A stretch of DNA of 44,623 nucleotides. Origin: Clostridia bacterium. Lineage in GTDB: Bacteria > Bacillota > Clostridia > Oscillospirales > Acutalibacteraceae. Location: the NCBI GenBank assembly GCA_017474045.1, contig JAFUHX010000007.1, positions 1 through 44,623 of the forward strand. Direction: 5' to 3'. The notes beneath the pieces are model-generated. The model was not told the DNA's origin, did no database searches, and worked only from the letters and a program-made list of their open reading frames with translations. Shown one piece after another: positions 16,859-26,202 of this stretch (position 1 is its first letter; each line of letters begins with the position of its first letter). A program made the position numbers and the translations under genes.

Positions 16859-17029
16859 TAGAAAGCCTGAAAGGAAAAAGAGAGCTTCAAGCCTCTTTGC
16901 TTTAATCGAAAAACGCCCGGGGCGGTTTTCAAACAACAAAAATCGGCTCAGCCGATAACATAAAAATCCGATGGTAATGTATGGAGGTTGACATACCCTC
17001 CGCTAAACCATTATAAGGAGTGAACAAAA
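16859..17029 (+). promoter_or_regulatory. Structured L23-L2 spacer, candidate regulatory RNA
   Basis: The spacer contains a CGCC/GGCG hairpin flanked by AAAA and TTTT (about 16909-16928), a 6-bp hairpin ATCGGC/GCCGAT with a TCA loop (16942-16956), and a complex element at 16971-17011. In that element ATGGT pairs with ACCAT and encloses GTATG/CATAC (16979-16983 with 16992-16996). A crossing GGAGG/CCTCC pairing (16983-16987 with 16997-17001) could form a pseudoknot or an alternative fold. There is no clear internal promoter. The rplB ribosome-binding site AAGGAG is just beyond. Confidence 0.5.
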
Positions 17030-17863
17030 ATGTCAATTCGTGTTTTGAAGTCTGTGACTAACGGCACTCGTAACATGTCATACACAGACTACTCAGGCCT
17101 TTCAAAGAAGGGCCCCGAGAGAAGCCTTCTTGCTCCTCTCAACAAAAAAAGCGGCCGTAACAGCTACGGACGAATCACTGTTCGCCACAGAGGCGGCGGA
17201 AACAGAAGAAAATATCGTATCATCGATTTCAAGAGAGACAAGTTTGACGTAAAGGCAACTGTTGTTTCAATTGAATACGACCCCAACAGATCAGCTCACA
17301 TCGCTCTTCTTCAGTATGAAGACGGCGAAAAGAGATACATCATCGCTCCCGAAGGACTTAAGGTTGGCTACACAATCGTTGCAGGCCCTGATGCAGACAT
17401 CAAGCCCGGTAACGCTCTTCCCCTTAAGAACATCCCCACCGGTACAATGGTTCACAACGTTGAGCTTTATCCCGGCAGAGGCGGCCAGCTTGCAAGAGCA
17501 GCAGGTAACGCAGCTCAGCTCATGGCTAAAGAAGGCGGCTACGCTCTTCTCAGACTTCCCTCAAGCGAACTTAGAAAAGTATCTGAGCTTTGCATGGCAA
17601 CAGTTGGTGTTGTTGGCAACGGCGATCACGAGAACGTTAAAATCGGTAAAGCAGGCCGTACTCGTCACATGGGTATCAGACCTACAGTCCGCGGTTCAGT
17701 AATGAACCCCTGCGACCATCCTCACGGTGGTGGTGAAGGTAAATCTCCCATCGGTCGTCCCGGCCCTGTTACACCTTGGGGCAAACCTGCTCTCGGTTAC
17801 AAGACTCGTGCTAAGAAGAATCGTTCAGACAAGCTTATTGTTAAGCGTCGCAACGACAGATAA
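17030..17863 (+). CDS. rplB: Ribosomal protein L2
   Basis: A 277-residue 50S protein needed for subunit association and peptidyl transfer. N-terminal [16 protein letters not shown] and the highly conserved C-terminal [14 protein letters not shown] segment, with the functionally important His, are both present, followed by [19 protein letters not shown]. Length is standard. The ATG follows AAGGAG at 17016-17021. It is separated from rplW by a structured spacer, so its expression could be tuned separately. Confidence 0.98.
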   Translation: MSIRVLKSVTNGTRNMSYTDYSGLSKKGPERSLLAPLNKKSGRNSYGRITVRHRGGGNRRKYRIIDFKRDKFDVKATVVSIEYDPNRSAHIALLQYEDGEKRYIIAPEGLKVGYTIVAGPDADIKPGNALPLKNIPTGTMVHNVELYPGRGGQLARAAGNAAQLMAKEGGYALLRLPSSELRKVSELCMATVGVVGNGDHENVKIGKAGRTRHMGIRPTVRGSVMNPCDHPHGGGEGKSPIGRPGPVTPWGKPALGYKTRAKKNRSDKLIVKRRNDR

Positions 17864-17887
17864 TGGTCGAGAAAGGAGCTAAGAATA

Positions 17888-18169
17888 ATGAGCAGAAGTA
17901 CTAAAAAAGGATTCTACGTACAGCCTAAGTTATACGATAGAGTTGTTAAAATGAACGAAAAGGGCGAAAAAATCGTTCTTAAAACATGGAGCAGAAGCTC
18001 CACAATCTTCCCTGAGTTCGTTGGTCACACCTTCGCAGTTCATGACGGACGCAAACATGTTCCCGTTTATGTAACAGAAGACATGATCGGCCACAAGCTC
18101 GGCGAATTCGCTCCGACACGTACCTTCAGAGGTCATGCCGGTTCCAAAACATCAAACAACGGTAAATAA
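17888..18169 (+). CDS. rpsS: Ribosomal protein S19
   Basis: A 93-residue 30S head protein that forms a complex with S13 and contacts the A-site tRNA region. It opens [11 protein letters not shown] and contains [27 protein letters not shown] in two adjoining pieces, then [13 protein letters not shown], all family hallmarks. The ribosome-binding site AAAGGAG lies nine bases before the ATG. Short spacers on both sides fit one transcript. Confidence 0.98.
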   Translation: MSRSTKKGFYVQPKLYDRVVKMNEKGEKIVLKTWSRSSTIFPEFVGHTFAVHDGRKHVPVYVTEDMIGHKLGEFAPTRTFRGHAGSKTSNNGK

Positions 18170-18192
18170 TCAGCAAAAGGAGTGTATTACCA

Positions 18193-18525
18193 ATGCAAGC
18201 AACTGCAAAAGCAACTTATATCCGTATTGCTCCTCGCAAGGTAAAGATCGTTCTTGACCTTATTCGCAATCAGGATACTGAAAAAGCAATGGCAATTCTC
18301 AAATACACGCCCAAAGCTGCGTGTGAGGTTGTTGAAAAGCTTCTCGCATCTGCAATCGCAAATGCCGAAAACAAAGATATGGACACAACAAGACTTTATG
18401 TTGCTGAGTGCTATGTTAACCAGGGTCCCACTCTTAAGAGAATCAGACCCAGAGCTCAGGGCAGAGCCTTCCGTATCAACAAAAAAACATCACATATCAC
18501 CCTTGTTCTCAAGGAAGCAGAATAA
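18193..18525 (+). CDS. rplV: Ribosomal protein L22
   Basis: A 110-residue 50S protein with a long beta-hairpin in the exit tunnel, the site of macrolide-resistance changes in other species. Seen are [17 protein letters not shown] at the N-terminus and the hairpin [17 protein letters not shown] near residues 82-98, which looks intact. The ATG follows AAAAGGAG. It is the usual S19-L22-S3 order. Confidence 0.98.
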   Translation: MQATAKATYIRIAPRKVKIVLDLIRNQDTEKAMAILKYTPKAACEVVEKLLASAIANAENKDMDTTRLYVAECYVNQGPTLKRIRPRAQGRAFRINKKTSHITLVLKEAE

Positions 18526-18546
18526 TCAAGGAGGAGGTTAAACACA

Positions 18547-19248
18547 ATGGGCCAGAAAGTTAATCCTACCGGCTTAAGAGTAGGCGTTATCAAGGATTGG
18601 GAATCTCGTTGGTATGCAGATAAGAAAGACTTCGGCAATCAGCTTGTTGAAGACTATAATCTTCGTGAATATCTCCTTGAAAAGCTTGCTCCCGCAGGAG
18701 TACCCAAGGTTGAAATCGAACGTGACGCAAAGCGTGTTCGAATCAATATTCACGTTGCAAAGCCCGGCATGGTAATCGGCCGTGGCGGCGCAGAAATCGA
18801 AAAGCTTAAGGCTGAGCTTGAAGCAAGACTCGGCAAAAGCGTTTCTCTTAACATCGTTGAAATCAAAAACCCCGATGTTAATGCTCAGCTTGTTGCTGAA
18901 AGCATTGCAAATCAGCTCGAAAGAAGAATTTCTTTCCGCCGTGCACTTAAATCTTCAATCGGCCGCGCAATGAAGCTCGGTGCAAAAGGTATCAAGTGTC
19001 AGGCATCAGGCCGTCTTGGCGGTGCTGAAATTGCAAGAAGCGAAACTTACAAAGAGGGAACAATTCCTCTTCAGACAATTCGCGCAGACATCGACTACGG
19101 TTTTGCTGAAGCAAAAACCACCTACGGTCGAATCGGCGTAAAAGTATGGATCTATTCAGGCGAAGTTCTTCAGGTTTCTAACAACACAGAACGTCAGAGA
19201 CCCGAACGCCGCCGCAGAAACAATCGCAGAGAAGGAGGAGCTAAATAA
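18547..19248 (+). CDS. rpsC: Ribosomal protein S3
   Basis: A 233-residue protein at the mRNA entry channel with helicase-associated function. [13 protein letters not shown] opens the protein. A type II KH domain carries the [12 protein letters not shown] loop at about residues 75-86, and the C-terminal domain contains [12 protein letters not shown]. The C-terminal tail is very Arg-rich ([13 protein letters not shown]), as is common. Its TAA overlaps the rplP ATG by one base. Ribosome-binding site GGAGGAGG. Confidence 0.98.
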   Translation: MGQKVNPTGLRVGVIKDWESRWYADKKDFGNQLVEDYNLREYLLEKLAPAGVPKVEIERDAKRVRINIHVAKPGMVIGRGGAEIEKLKAELEARLGKSVSLNIVEIKNPDVNAQLVAESIANQLERRISFRRALKSSIGRAMKLGAKGIKCQASGRLGGAEIARSETYKEGTIPLQTIRADIDYGFAEAKTTYGRIGVKVWIYSGEVLQVSNNTERQRPERRRRNNRREGGAK

Positions 19249-19679
19249 TGTTATTACCTAAGCGTGTAAAACGCCGTAAAGTTCAGCGTGGTCGCCTTAA
19301 GGGCTCAGCTCATAAGGGCAACAAAGTAACATACGGTGAATTTGGTCTCCAGGCTCTCGAACCTGCATGGATCACATCAAGACAAATCGAAGCAGCCCGT
19401 ATTGCTATGACAAGATGCATCAAGCGTGGCGGTCAGGTTTGGATCAAAATCTTCCCTGACAAGCCTATCACAGAGAAGCCCGCTGAAACCCGAATGGGTT
19501 CAGGTAAAGGCTCACCTGAATATTGGGTAGCTGTTGTTAAGCCCGGCAGAGTTATGTTTGAAATCGCCGGCGTTGATGAAGCTCTCGCTCGTGAAGCTAT
19601 GCGCCTTGCAGCAAACAAGCTTCCCATCAAATGTAAATTTGTTACAAAAGCAGAGCAGGAAAAGGATGGTGAACAGTAA
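19248..19679 (+). CDS. rplP: Ribosomal protein L16
   Basis: A 143-residue 50S protein at the A-site/elbow contact. It starts [16 protein letters not shown] and contains [20 protein letters not shown] and the conserved [12 protein letters not shown] loop near residue 80. It overlaps both neighbours by one base (rpsC stop and rpmC start), so translation is probably coupled from S3 through L29. The ribosome-binding site GGAGGAG lies inside the end of rpsC. Confidence 0.98.
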   Translation: MLLPKRVKRRKVQRGRLKGSAHKGNKVTYGEFGLQALEPAWITSRQIEAARIAMTRCIKRGGQVWIKIFPDKPITEKPAETRMGSGKGSPEYWVAVVKPGRVMFEIAGVDEALAREAMRLAANKLPIKCKFVTKAEQEKDGEQ

Positions 19680-19882
19680 TGAAAGCTAGTGAAATCAGAA
19701 AACTGTCCGCCGAAGAGATGGACGCAAAGCTCGCTGAGCTCAAGAAAGAGCTCTTCAATCTTCGTTTCCAGCAGGCTGTTAATCAGCTTGATAACCCCAT
19801 GAGAATCAGTGCTGTTAAGAAAGATATTGCAAGAATCAAAACTGTTCAGCGTGATATCGAACTTCACGGCGCAAATTCTTAA
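19679..19882 (+). CDS. rpmC: Ribosomal protein L29
   Basis: A small 67-residue two-helix protein by the tunnel exit. It shows [18 protein letters not shown] and [19 protein letters not shown], the family signature. The ATG overlaps the L16 stop. A GGATGGTG segment upstream serves as a weak ribosome-binding site, in keeping with coupling to L16. Confidence 0.97.
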   Translation: MKASEIRKLSAEEMDAKLAELKKELFNLRFQQAVNQLDNPMRISAVKKDIARIKTVQRDIELHGANS

Positions 19883-19902
19883 GGAAAGGGAGGATGAATT
19901 AA

Positions 19903-20160
19903 ATGAGTGAAAGAAACCTTCGTAAAACACAGGTTGGTATCGTAACAAGCGACAAGATGGAAAAAACTTGCGTTGTTACTATCAAAGATAAGGTTAGACA
20001 TCCGCTTTATAAGAAAATCGTTAACCGTACCGTTAAGGTAAAGGCTCACGACGAAAACAATGAATGCGGTGTTGGTGACCGTGTGCTTATTATGGAAACT
20101 CGTCCTCTTTCAAAAGATAAGAGATGGCGTGTTGTTAGAATTATAGAAAAAGCCAAATAA
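19903..20160 (+). CDS. rpsQ: Ribosomal protein S17
   Basis: An 85-residue 30S primary binding protein with an OB-fold. The sequence [19 protein letters not shown] and the [19 protein letters not shown] segment are diagnostic; it ends [21 protein letters not shown] precedes the ATG. Ordinary length and position after L29. Confidence 0.98.
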   Translation: MSERNLRKTQVGIVTSDKMEKTCVVTIKDKVRHPLYKKIVNRTVKVKAHDENNECGVGDRVLIMETRPLSKDKRWRVVRIIEKAK

Positions 20161-20188
20161 TTGGTGCAGCTAAAGGAGGCTAATTACA

Positions 20189-20557
20189 ATGATCCAACAG
20201 CAGACTTTACTTAAGGTTGCCGACAACACAGGCGCTAAGGAACTCATGTGCATCCGTGTTCTTGGCGGCACCGGAAGAAGATATGCTAATATCGGAGACG
20301 TCATTGTTGCTTCAGTTAAGAAGGCAGCACCGGGTGGCGTCGTAAAGAAAGGTGACGTTGTTAAGGCAGTTGTCGTTAGAACTGCAACAGGCGTTCGCCG
20401 TAATGACGGAACATATATCCGTTTCGATGAAAACGCAGCAGTTATCATCAAAGAAGACAAAAACCCCAAAGGTACCCGTATCTTTGGACCGGTAGCAAGA
20501 GAACTTCGTGATAAGGATTATCTCAAAATCCTTTCTCTCGCTCCCGAAGTACTTTAA
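20189..20557 (+). CDS. rplN: Ribosomal protein L14
   Basis: A 122-residue 50S protein at the subunit interface and the binding site of the silencing factor RsfS. It starts [18 protein letters not shown] and has the conserved [20 protein letters not shown] and the C-terminal [25 protein letters not shown] in consecutive pieces. Start after AAAGGAGG. First gene of what is the spc operon in E. coli; here I see no separate promoter before it. Confidence 0.98.
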   Translation: MIQQQTLLKVADNTGAKELMCIRVLGGTGRRYANIGDVIVASVKKAAPGGVVKKGDVVKAVVVRTATGVRRNDGTYIRFDENAAVIIKEDKNPKGTRIFGPVARELRDKDYLKILSLAPEVL

Positions 20558-20569
20558 GGAGGTGTCACG

Positions 20570-20905
20570 ATGAGTAAGGTTCATGTTAAAACAGGCGACC
20601 AGGTAGTTGTTATCAACGGCAAAGATCGTGGCGCAAGAGGCAAGGTTCTTCAGGTAAGCCCCTCAGAAGGCAAAGTTATCGTTGAAGGAATCAACGTTGT
20701 TAAAAAACACGTTAAACCTCGTAAAATGGGCGAAGCAGGCGGAATCGTTGAGGCTGAGGCTGCTCTCTATGCTTCAAAAGTTCAGCTCATCTGCCCCAAG
20801 TGTGGCAAGCCCACCAGAGTTGGTCACGTATTTGTTGAGTCAAAAGGCAAAACAAAGAAAATGCGTGTTTGCAAAAAAGACGGCTGCGGCGCACAGTTTG
20901 AATAA
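20570..20905 (+). CDS. rplX: Ribosomal protein L24
   Basis: A 111-residue 50S assembly initiator. The N-terminal KOW motif [18 protein letters not shown] is clear. The C-terminal part keeps a four-cysteine set, CPKC at 75-78 and C101 and C106, which could bind zinc; this form occurs in Firmicutes and is lost in many other bacteria. The ATG follows AAGGAGGTG. Twelve bases separate it from L14. Confidence 0.98.
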   Translation: MSKVHVKTGDQVVVINGKDRGARGKVLQVSPSEGKVIVEGINVVKKHVKPRKMGEAGGIVEAEAALYASKVQLICPKCGKPTRVGHVFVESKGKTKKMRVCKKDGCGAQFE

Positions 20906-20925
20906 TTAAAGGGAGGAACATGACA

Positions 20926-21468
20926 ATGGCAAGATTAAAAACAGCCTACACTAATGAAGTTGCACCTGCACTCATGAAAAAGTTTGGCTACAAGAGTGTT
21001 ATGCAAATCCCCAAGGTTGATAAGGTAGTTATCAACGTTGCCTGCGGTGAAGCAAGCACTAACTCAAAGGTTCTTGAAGCAATTGTTTCAGACCTTCGTC
21101 AGATCACAGGCCAGCAGCCTGTTCTCTGCAAGGCTAAGAAGTCAGTTGCTAACTTCAAGCTTCGTGAAGGAATGGTAATCGGCGCTAAGGTTACTCTTCG
21201 CGGAGAAAAGATGTATGAATTCATCGACAGATTCTTCAACCTCGCACTCCCCAGAGTTCGTGACTTCAGAGGAATCAACCCCAATGCCTTCGACGGCAGA
21301 GGAAACTATTCAGTTGGTGTCAAGGAACAGCTTATTTTCCCTGAAATCGACTATGATAAGATCGACAAGGTTCGCGGCATGGACATTTGTTTCGTAACAA
21401 CTGCGAACACAGACGAAGAAGCAAGAGAGCTGCTCACTCTTATGGGTGCTCCGTTTGAAAGACAATAA
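20926..21468 (+). CDS. rplE: Ribosomal protein L5
   Basis: A 180-residue central-protuberance protein that binds 5S rRNA and touches P-site tRNA. Seen are [22 protein letters not shown], then the [21 protein letters not shown] segment in pieces, and [20 protein letters not shown]. Two in-frame ATGs occur; the one at 20920 sits only three bases after GGGAGG, whereas 20926 has nine bases of spacing and gives the usual N-terminus, so I use 20926. Confidence 0.97.
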   Translation: MARLKTAYTNEVAPALMKKFGYKSVMQIPKVDKVVINVACGEASTNSKVLEAIVSDLRQITGQQPVLCKAKKSVANFKLREGMVIGAKVTLRGEKMYEFIDRFFNLALPRVRDFRGINPNAFDGRGNYSVGVKEQLIFPEIDYDKIDKVRGMDICFVTTANTDEEARELLTLMGAPFERQ

Positions 21469-21483
21469 GAGGAGGAATAACTA

Positions 21484-21669
21484 ATGGCAAAGACTGCAAT
21501 GAAAGAAAAGCAGAAAAGAGCTGCTAAGTATTCCACAAGACAATATAACAGATGCAAAATCTGTGGCAGACCTCACGCTTATCTTCGTAAATACGGAGTT
21601 TGCCGTATCTGCTTCAGAGAACTTGCACACGCAGGTCAGATTCCCGGCGTGAAAAAAGCAAGCTGGTAA
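21484..21669 (+). CDS. rpsN: Ribosomal protein S14, zinc form
   Basis: The short 61-residue type Z S14 (also called rpsZ) with an intact Cys4 zinc ribbon: C24-x2-C27 and C40-x2-C43. The zinc-free long form is not present in this window. It opens [12 protein letters not shown]. The ribosome-binding site GAGGAGG is at 21471-21477. Its place between L5 and S8 is standard. Confidence 0.98.
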   Translation: MAKTAMKEKQKRAAKYSTRQYNRCKICGRPHAYLRKYGVCRICFRELAHAGQIPGVKKASW

Positions 21670-21702
21670 GCAATTGCAATTAATTCAGGAGGTAAAGGAA
21701 TA

Positions 21703-22101
21703 ATGCAAGTAACAGACGCAATCGCTGATATGCTTACAAGAATTCGTAACGCAAGCTCAGCAAAACACGATTCAGTTAAAATTCCTGCATCCAACACGAA
21801 GAAGGCAATTGCTCAGATTCTTGTGGATGAAGGTTATATCAAAAGCTTTACCGTTGAAGAAGACGGAAAGCAGGGTGTTATGACCGTTAACCTTAAATAC
21901 GGTCCTAACAAATCACAGGTTATCACAGGTCTCAGAAGAGTTTCAAAGCCCGGTCTGAGAATTTACACAAGCTGCGAAGATATGCCCAAAGTAATGAAAG
22001 GTCTCGGAATCGCAATCCTTTCAACTTCTAAGGGCATTATGACAGACAAGGACGCACGCAAAGCTAATGTTGGCGGCGAAGTTCTTGCTTTCGTATGGTA
22101 A
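21703..22101 (+). CDS. rpsH: Ribosomal protein S8
   Basis: A 132-residue 30S protein binding the central domain of 16S rRNA. N-terminal [18 protein letters not shown] and C-terminal [20 protein letters not shown] are both diagnostic. In E. coli S8 represses the spc operon through the L5 region; nothing in this sequence tells whether the same holds. Ribosome-binding site AGGAGGT, ATG 11 bases later. Confidence 0.98.
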   Translation: MQVTDAIADMLTRIRNASSAKHDSVKIPASNTKKAIAQILVDEGYIKSFTVEEDGKQGVMTVNLKYGPNKSQVITGLRRVSKPGLRIYTSCEDMPKVMKGLGIAILSTSKGIMTDKDARKANVGGEVLAFVW

Positions 22102-22114
22102 GGGAGGTGCTGAA

Positions 22115-22657
22115 ATGTCACGTATAGGAAGATTACCGGTTGCTATTCCCGCCGGTGTTGAAGTTGTTGTTGACGGCAGCACCGTAACCGTTAAGGGTCC
22201 CAAGGGAACTCTTAGCAAGACTTTCAACAGCAATATGTCTATTGTTAAAGACGGCGAAACAATCGTTGTTACCCGTCCCAATGACTCAAAAGAAAACAGA
22301 TCACTCCATGGTCTTACCCGCACTCTCATCGCAAACATGGTTGAAGGCGTTGCCAATGGTTACAAGAAAGAGCTTGAAATCAACGGTATCGGCTACCGTG
22401 CTGAGAAAAAGGGCAAGGATCTCGTTATGAAAATCGGCTATTCACATGACGTTATCTTCAGTGAAACAGACGACCTTTCAATCGAAGTTCCTGCTCCCAA
22501 CAAAATCATCGTTAGCGGTGCAGACAAACAGAAGGTTGGTCAGTTAGCAGCGGAAATCCGCGAAACTCGTCCGCCGGAACCCTACAAAGGCAAGGGCATC
22601 AGATATGTTGATGAATACGTTCGCCGTAAAGAGGGTAAAGCCGGTAAGGGTAAATAA
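22115..22657 (+). CDS. rplF: Ribosomal protein L6
   Basis: A 180-residue 50S protein with two duplicated alpha/beta domains, near the GTPase centre. It starts MSRIGRLPVAIPAGVEV and contains the rRNA-binding EIRETRPPEPYKGKGIRY near the C-terminus. I chose the ATG at 22115 after GGGAGGTG; a longer frame begins inside rpsH and would add 16 residues alien to the family. Thirteen bases separate it from rpsH. Confidence 0.98.
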   Translation: MSRIGRLPVAIPAGVEVVVDGSTVTVKGPKGTLSKTFNSNMSIVKDGETIVVTRPNDSKENRSLHGLTRTLIANMVEGVANGYKKELEINGIGYRAEKKGKDLVMKIGYSHDVIFSETDDLSIEVPAPNKIIVSGADKQKVGQLAAEIRETRPPEPYKGKGIRYVDEYVRRKEGKAGKGK

Positions 22658-22678
22658 TGGTAAAGGAGTGAAATTAAC

Positions 22679-23035
22679 ATGGTCAGCAAACAAGACAGCA
22701 ATAAAGCAAGACAGAAGAGACATGCAAGAGTACGCGCAAAAATCAGCGGTACTGGTGCTTGCCCCCGTCTTAGCGTTTACCGTTCACTCAACCATATCTA
22801 CGCTCAGTTAATCGATGACGTAAAGGGTGTTACACTCGTTGCAGCTTCATCAACAGAGAAGGAGTTTGAGAACGGTGGAAACAAAGAAGCAGCTAAGCTC
22901 GTTGGTGAGCTTGTTGCAAAGCGCGCTCTTGAGAAAGGCATTGAAGAATGTGTTTTCGACAGAGGCGGTTACATTTATCACGGTCGTGTTGAGGCACTTG
23001 CAGAAGGCGCTCGTGCTGCCGGCCTGAAGTTCTAA
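22679..23035 (+). CDS. rplR: Ribosomal protein L18
   Basis: A 118-residue 5S rRNA-binding protein. The basic N-terminus ([19 protein letters not shown]) is followed by [20 protein letters not shown] and the C-terminal [27 protein letters not shown] lies ten bases before the ATG. Normal place between L6 and S5. Confidence 0.98.
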   Translation: MVSKQDSNKARQKRHARVRAKISGTGACPRLSVYRSLNHIYAQLIDDVKGVTLVAASSTEKEFENGGNKEAAKLVGELVAKRALEKGIEECVFDRGGYIYHGRVEALAEGARAAGLKF

Positions 23036-23054
23036 GCAAGGAGGAAATTAAATC

Positions 23055-23555
23055 ATGACAAAGATTGATGCATCAGCTTATGAACTTACAGAACGTGTTG
23101 TGGCTATCAACCGTGTTTCAAAAACCGTTAAGGGCGGCCGTATTATGAAATTCTCTGCTCTTGTGGTTGTCGGTGATGGTAACGGAACCGTTGGCTTCGG
23201 TCTCGGCAAATCAGGCGAAGTTCCCGACGCTATCCGTAAGGGTATTGAAGACGCAAAGAAAAACCTTATCAAGGTTGCTCTCAAGGGTTCAACAATCCCC
23301 CACGAAATCATTGGTAAGTTCGGCGCAGGCGTTGTTCTTCTTAAGCCTGCTGCTCCCGGTACCGGCGTTATCGCTGGCGGCCCCGTTCGTGCCGTTGTTG
23401 AAATCGTTGGTATTAAAGATATTCGTACAAAGGCTCTTCGTTCAAACAACCCCTGCAACGTAGTAAGAGCAACAATGGACGGTCTTTCAAAGCTTCGCAA
23501 TGTTGAAGAAGTTGCTGCAATCCGTGGCAAGACCGCTAAGGAAATTATAGGTTAA
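23055..23555 (+). CDS. rpsE: Ribosomal protein S5
   Basis: A 166-residue 30S protein involved in decoding fidelity. The N-terminal double-stranded-RNA-binding-like domain has [19 protein letters not shown] and [20 protein letters not shown]; the C-terminal domain has [19 protein letters not shown]. The VKGGR loop where spectinomycin-resistance changes arise looks wild type. Ribosome-binding site AAGGAGG. Confidence 0.98.
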   Translation: MTKIDASAYELTERVVAINRVSKTVKGGRIMKFSALVVVGDGNGTVGFGLGKSGEVPDAIRKGIEDAKKNLIKVALKGSTIPHEIIGKFGAGVVLLKPAAPGTGVIAGGPVRAVVEIVGIKDIRTKALRSNNPCNVVRATMDGLSKLRNVEEVAAIRGKTAKEIIG

Positions 23556-23569
23556 GGAGGGCGTGAATT

Positions 23570-23749
23570 ATGGCAGATGTTAAAGTTAAGCTTGTAAGAA
23601 GTCTTATTGGCTCAAAGAAAGATCAGATTGCCACCGCCCATGCACTTGGTCTTCGTAAAATCGGCGACGAAAAAGTTCAGCCGAACAACCCCCAGACTCA
23701 GGGTAAGGTGAAGAAAATTGCTCATCTTATCGAGGTAACCGAAGCTTAA
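23570..23749 (+). CDS. rpmD: Ribosomal protein L30
   Basis: A 59-residue 50S protein: [19 protein letters not shown], then [12 protein letters not shown] and a C-terminus ending [10 protein letters not shown]. It is easily missed because of its size, but AAGGAGG at 23554-23560, the L30 signature, and its position between S5 and L15 make it secure. Confidence 0.97.
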   Translation: MADVKVKLVRSLIGSKKDQIATAHALGLRKIGDEKVQPNNPQTQGKVKKIAHLIEVTEA

Positions 23750-23766
23750 GCAAGGAGGTGCGAATA

Positions 23767-24210
23767 ATGAAATTGCACGAACTTTCACCTGCAAACGGCT
23801 CAACAAAAGAGCGCAAGCGTATCGGTCGTGGTGCAGGTTCCGGTCAGGGTAAAACTGCCGGTAAAGGTCATAAGGGTCAAAAGGCCCGCGCAGGTAGAGG
23901 TATGCGCCCCGGTTTTGAAGGCGGCCAGATGCCTCTTCAGAGACGAATCCCCAAAAGAGGTTTCGTTAACATTTTCAGAACTGAAATGGCAATTGTTAAT
24001 GTTGCTTCACTTGAAAAGGCTTTCAACGCCGGTGAAACAGTAACAGTTGAAGCTCTTGTTGAAAAAGGTCTTGTGAAAAAGGTACTTGACGGTGTAAAGG
24101 TTCTTGGAAACGGCGAAATTACTAAATCTCTCACAGTTCAGGCTAACGCTTTCAGTGAATCAGCTAAGGCTAAGATTGAAGCTGCAGGCGGAAAGGTTGA
24201 GGTGATCTGA
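23767..24210 (+). CDS. rplO: Ribosomal protein L15
   Basis: A 147-residue late-assembly 50S protein with a long Gly/Arg-rich N-terminal arm ([21 protein letters not shown]) and the globular C-terminal part. I use the ATG at 23767 ([11 protein letters not shown]), eight bases after AAGGAGG. The GTG at 23758 is part of that ribosome-binding site. Two bases separate its TGA from secY. Confidence 0.97.
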   Translation: MKLHELSPANGSTKERKRIGRGAGSGQGKTAGKGHKGQKARAGRGMRPGFEGGQMPLQRRIPKRGFVNIFRTEMAIVNVASLEKAFNAGETVTVEALVEKGLVKKVLDGVKVLGNGEITKSLTVQANAFSESAKAKIEAAGGKVEVI

Positions 24211-24212
24211 GA

Positions 24213-25550
24213 ATGATTAGTACATTTATAAATGCATGGAAAATTGCAGATCTTCGTAAGAAGATGCTTTTCACAGCACTTATAATACTGATTTTCAGAA
24301 TTGGTGCAAAGATTCCCGTTCCTTTCACAGACATTACCCAAGGAATTGTTCCTGAAAACACAGAATCTTTCATGAGCTTTTTAAACATGATGTCAGGTGA
24401 CGCTTTCAACTACGGAACTCTTTTCGCATTGTCAGTAACACCCTACATCAACAGTTCAATTATCATTCAACTTTTAACTGTTGCAATCCCTGCTCTTGAG
24501 AAGCTCTCAAAAGAGGGTGAAGAAGGCAGAAAGAAAATTGCAACAATCACTCGTTACACAACAATCGCTCTTGCTCTTCTTCAGAGTACAGCGTATTTCA
24601 TCTATCTGAGATCTCTCCAAACAGATGACGGAAAATATTATATCGTAACAGACGCAAACGGTGAGCTGTTCACAGGCTTCTCGGCTGTTCTTCAGGCACT
24701 CGTTATAATCTTAGTGCTCACAGCAGGTTCAAGCTTGATTATGTGGCTCGGCGAACAAATCAACGAAAAAGGAATCGGAAACGGTATTTCAATGATTCTT
24801 TTTGCCGGTATCGTAGCTCGTCTTCCTGATATCTGCAAAGTTCTTTATGAATACATGGATATAGGTAAGGGCGCATACTACGCACTTGTTCCCATTGTTG
24901 TAATTCTTCTTCTTGCAATGGTTGCTTTCGTTGTCTGGATGGATAACGCAGAAAGAAGAATTCCCGTTCAATACGCTAAGAGAGTTGTTGGCAGAAAGAT
25001 GTATGGCGGCCAGAGCACTCATATTCCCATTAAGGTTAATATGTCAGGCGTTCTTCCCGTTATCTTCGCTTCATCAATTCTTTCAATTCCGCCCACAGTT
25101 CAGATGTTCATGGATGCAACAAAAATGAAAGACAGCACAAAGGCTTTCTTTGCAATCTTCCAGTCAACACACTGGGCATACGCTATTATGTATTTCTTCC
25201 TCATTCTCTTCTTCGCTTACTTCTATGCAAGCATTCAGTACAATGCGGTTGAAATGGCAAATAATATCCGTAAAAACAGCGGAATGATTCCCGGTATTCG
25301 TCCGGGTAAATCAACAGCTGATTACATTCAGAAGATTCTCAACAGAATCACCCTTTTAGGTGCTCTTCTTCTCAGCGTTGTTGCGCTGTTCCCCAATCTT
25401 CTCACATTGTTCTCTCAGCTTATTCAGCACCCCATGTATATTTCATTGGGTGGAACATCAATCATCATCGTTGTTGGTGTTGCTCTTGAAACAGTTAAGT
25501 CTCTTGAAAGCCAGATGATGATGAGACACTATAAAGGCTTCCTTGATTAA
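24213..25550 (+). CDS. secY: Protein translocase subunit SecY
   Basis: The 445-residue channel subunit of the Sec translocon, with about ten TM helices. Visible are the TM1 region after WKIADLRKK, the plug/TM2 region ALSVTPYINSSIIIQLL, the cytosolic loop between TM6 and TM7 with YAKRVVGRKMYGGQSTHIP, and the C-terminal loop NIRKNSGMIPGIRPGKST. The long secreted proteins upstream would use this channel. GAGGTGATC inside the end of rplO serves as ribosome-binding site, so translation is coupled to L15. Confidence 0.98.
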   Translation: MISTFINAWKIADLRKKMLFTALIILIFRIGAKIPVPFTDITQGIVPENTESFMSFLNMMSGDAFNYGTLFALSVTPYINSSIIIQLLTVAIPALEKLSKEGEEGRKKIATITRYTTIALALLQSTAYFIYLRSLQTDDGKYYIVTDANGELFTGFSAVLQALVIILVLTAGSSLIMWLGEQINEKGIGNGISMILFAGIVARLPDICKVLYEYMDIGKGAYYALVPIVVILLLAMVAFVVWMDNAERRIPVQYAKRVVGRKMYGGQSTHIPIKVNMSGVLPVIFASSILSIPPTVQMFMDATKMKDSTKAFFAIFQSTHWAYAIMYFFLILFFAYFYASIQYNAVEMANNIRKNSGMIPGIRPGKSTADYIQKILNRITLLGALLLSVVALFPNLLTLFSQLIQHPMYISLGGTSIIIVVGVALETVKSLESQMMMRHYKGFLD

Positions 25551-25568
25551 TACTCAGAGGTGACAAGT

Positions 25569-26201
25569 ATGAAATTGATTTTTCTAGGCGCCCCAGGTGC
25601 AGGAAAAGGAACTCAGGCAGAAATCGTTAGTGAAAAGCTTTCAATTCCTGCTATTTCAACCGGCAACATCATTCGTGCTGCTCTTAAAGAACAGACCGAA
25701 ATGGGTATTAAAGCAAAAGACTATATAGAAAAAGGCTTGCTCGTTCCTGATGATGTCGTTATCGGAATCATCAAGGAAAGACTCGCTCAGGATGATTGCA
25801 AAAACGGCTTTATTCTCGACGGCTTCCCCAGAACAGTTCCTCAGGCTGAGGCACTTGATGAAATGGGTGTTGAAATCGATAAGGTTATCGACATTGAAGT
25901 TGCCGACGAAAAAATCGTTGCAAGAATGTCCGGAAGAAGAGTTTGCGGCAACTGCGGCGCTTCCTATCACCTTCTTTATAAGAAGCCTGAAAAGGAAGGC
26001 GTTTGCAACAGCTGCGGCTCACAGCTTGTTCAAAGAGCTGACGATAAAGAAGAAACTGTTTTGGAAAGATTGAATATCTATCATGACCAGACAGAGCCTC
26101 TTATCGAATACTATCGCTCAAAAGGCAAGCTTTGTGTTGTTGAGGGTCAGGAAGAAGTTGCAGACACAACTGCTCTCACCCTTAAAACATTGGAGGATTA
26201 A
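25569..26201 (+). CDS. adk: Adenylate kinase
   Basis: Interconverts ATP + AMP and 2 ADP. The 210-residue protein has the P-loop GAPGAGKGT at residues 7-15, the AMP-binding ISTGNIIRAA and DGFPRT segments, and a long LID with two CxxC pairs (CGNC and CNSC), the zinc-binding form usual in Gram-positives. I use the ATG at 25569; the GTG at 25560 lies inside the GAGGTG ribosome-binding site. It is followed by map with one base between stop and start. Confidence 0.98.
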   Translation: MKLIFLGAPGAGKGTQAEIVSEKLSIPAISTGNIIRAALKEQTEMGIKAKDYIEKGLLVPDDVVIGIIKERLAQDDCKNGFILDGFPRTVPQAEALDEMGVEIDKVIDIEVADEKIVARMSGRRVCGNCGASYHLLYKKPEKEGVCNSCGSQLVQRADDKEETVLERLNIYHDQTEPLIEYYRSKGKLCVVEGQEEVADTTALTLKTLED

Positions 26202-26202
26202 C

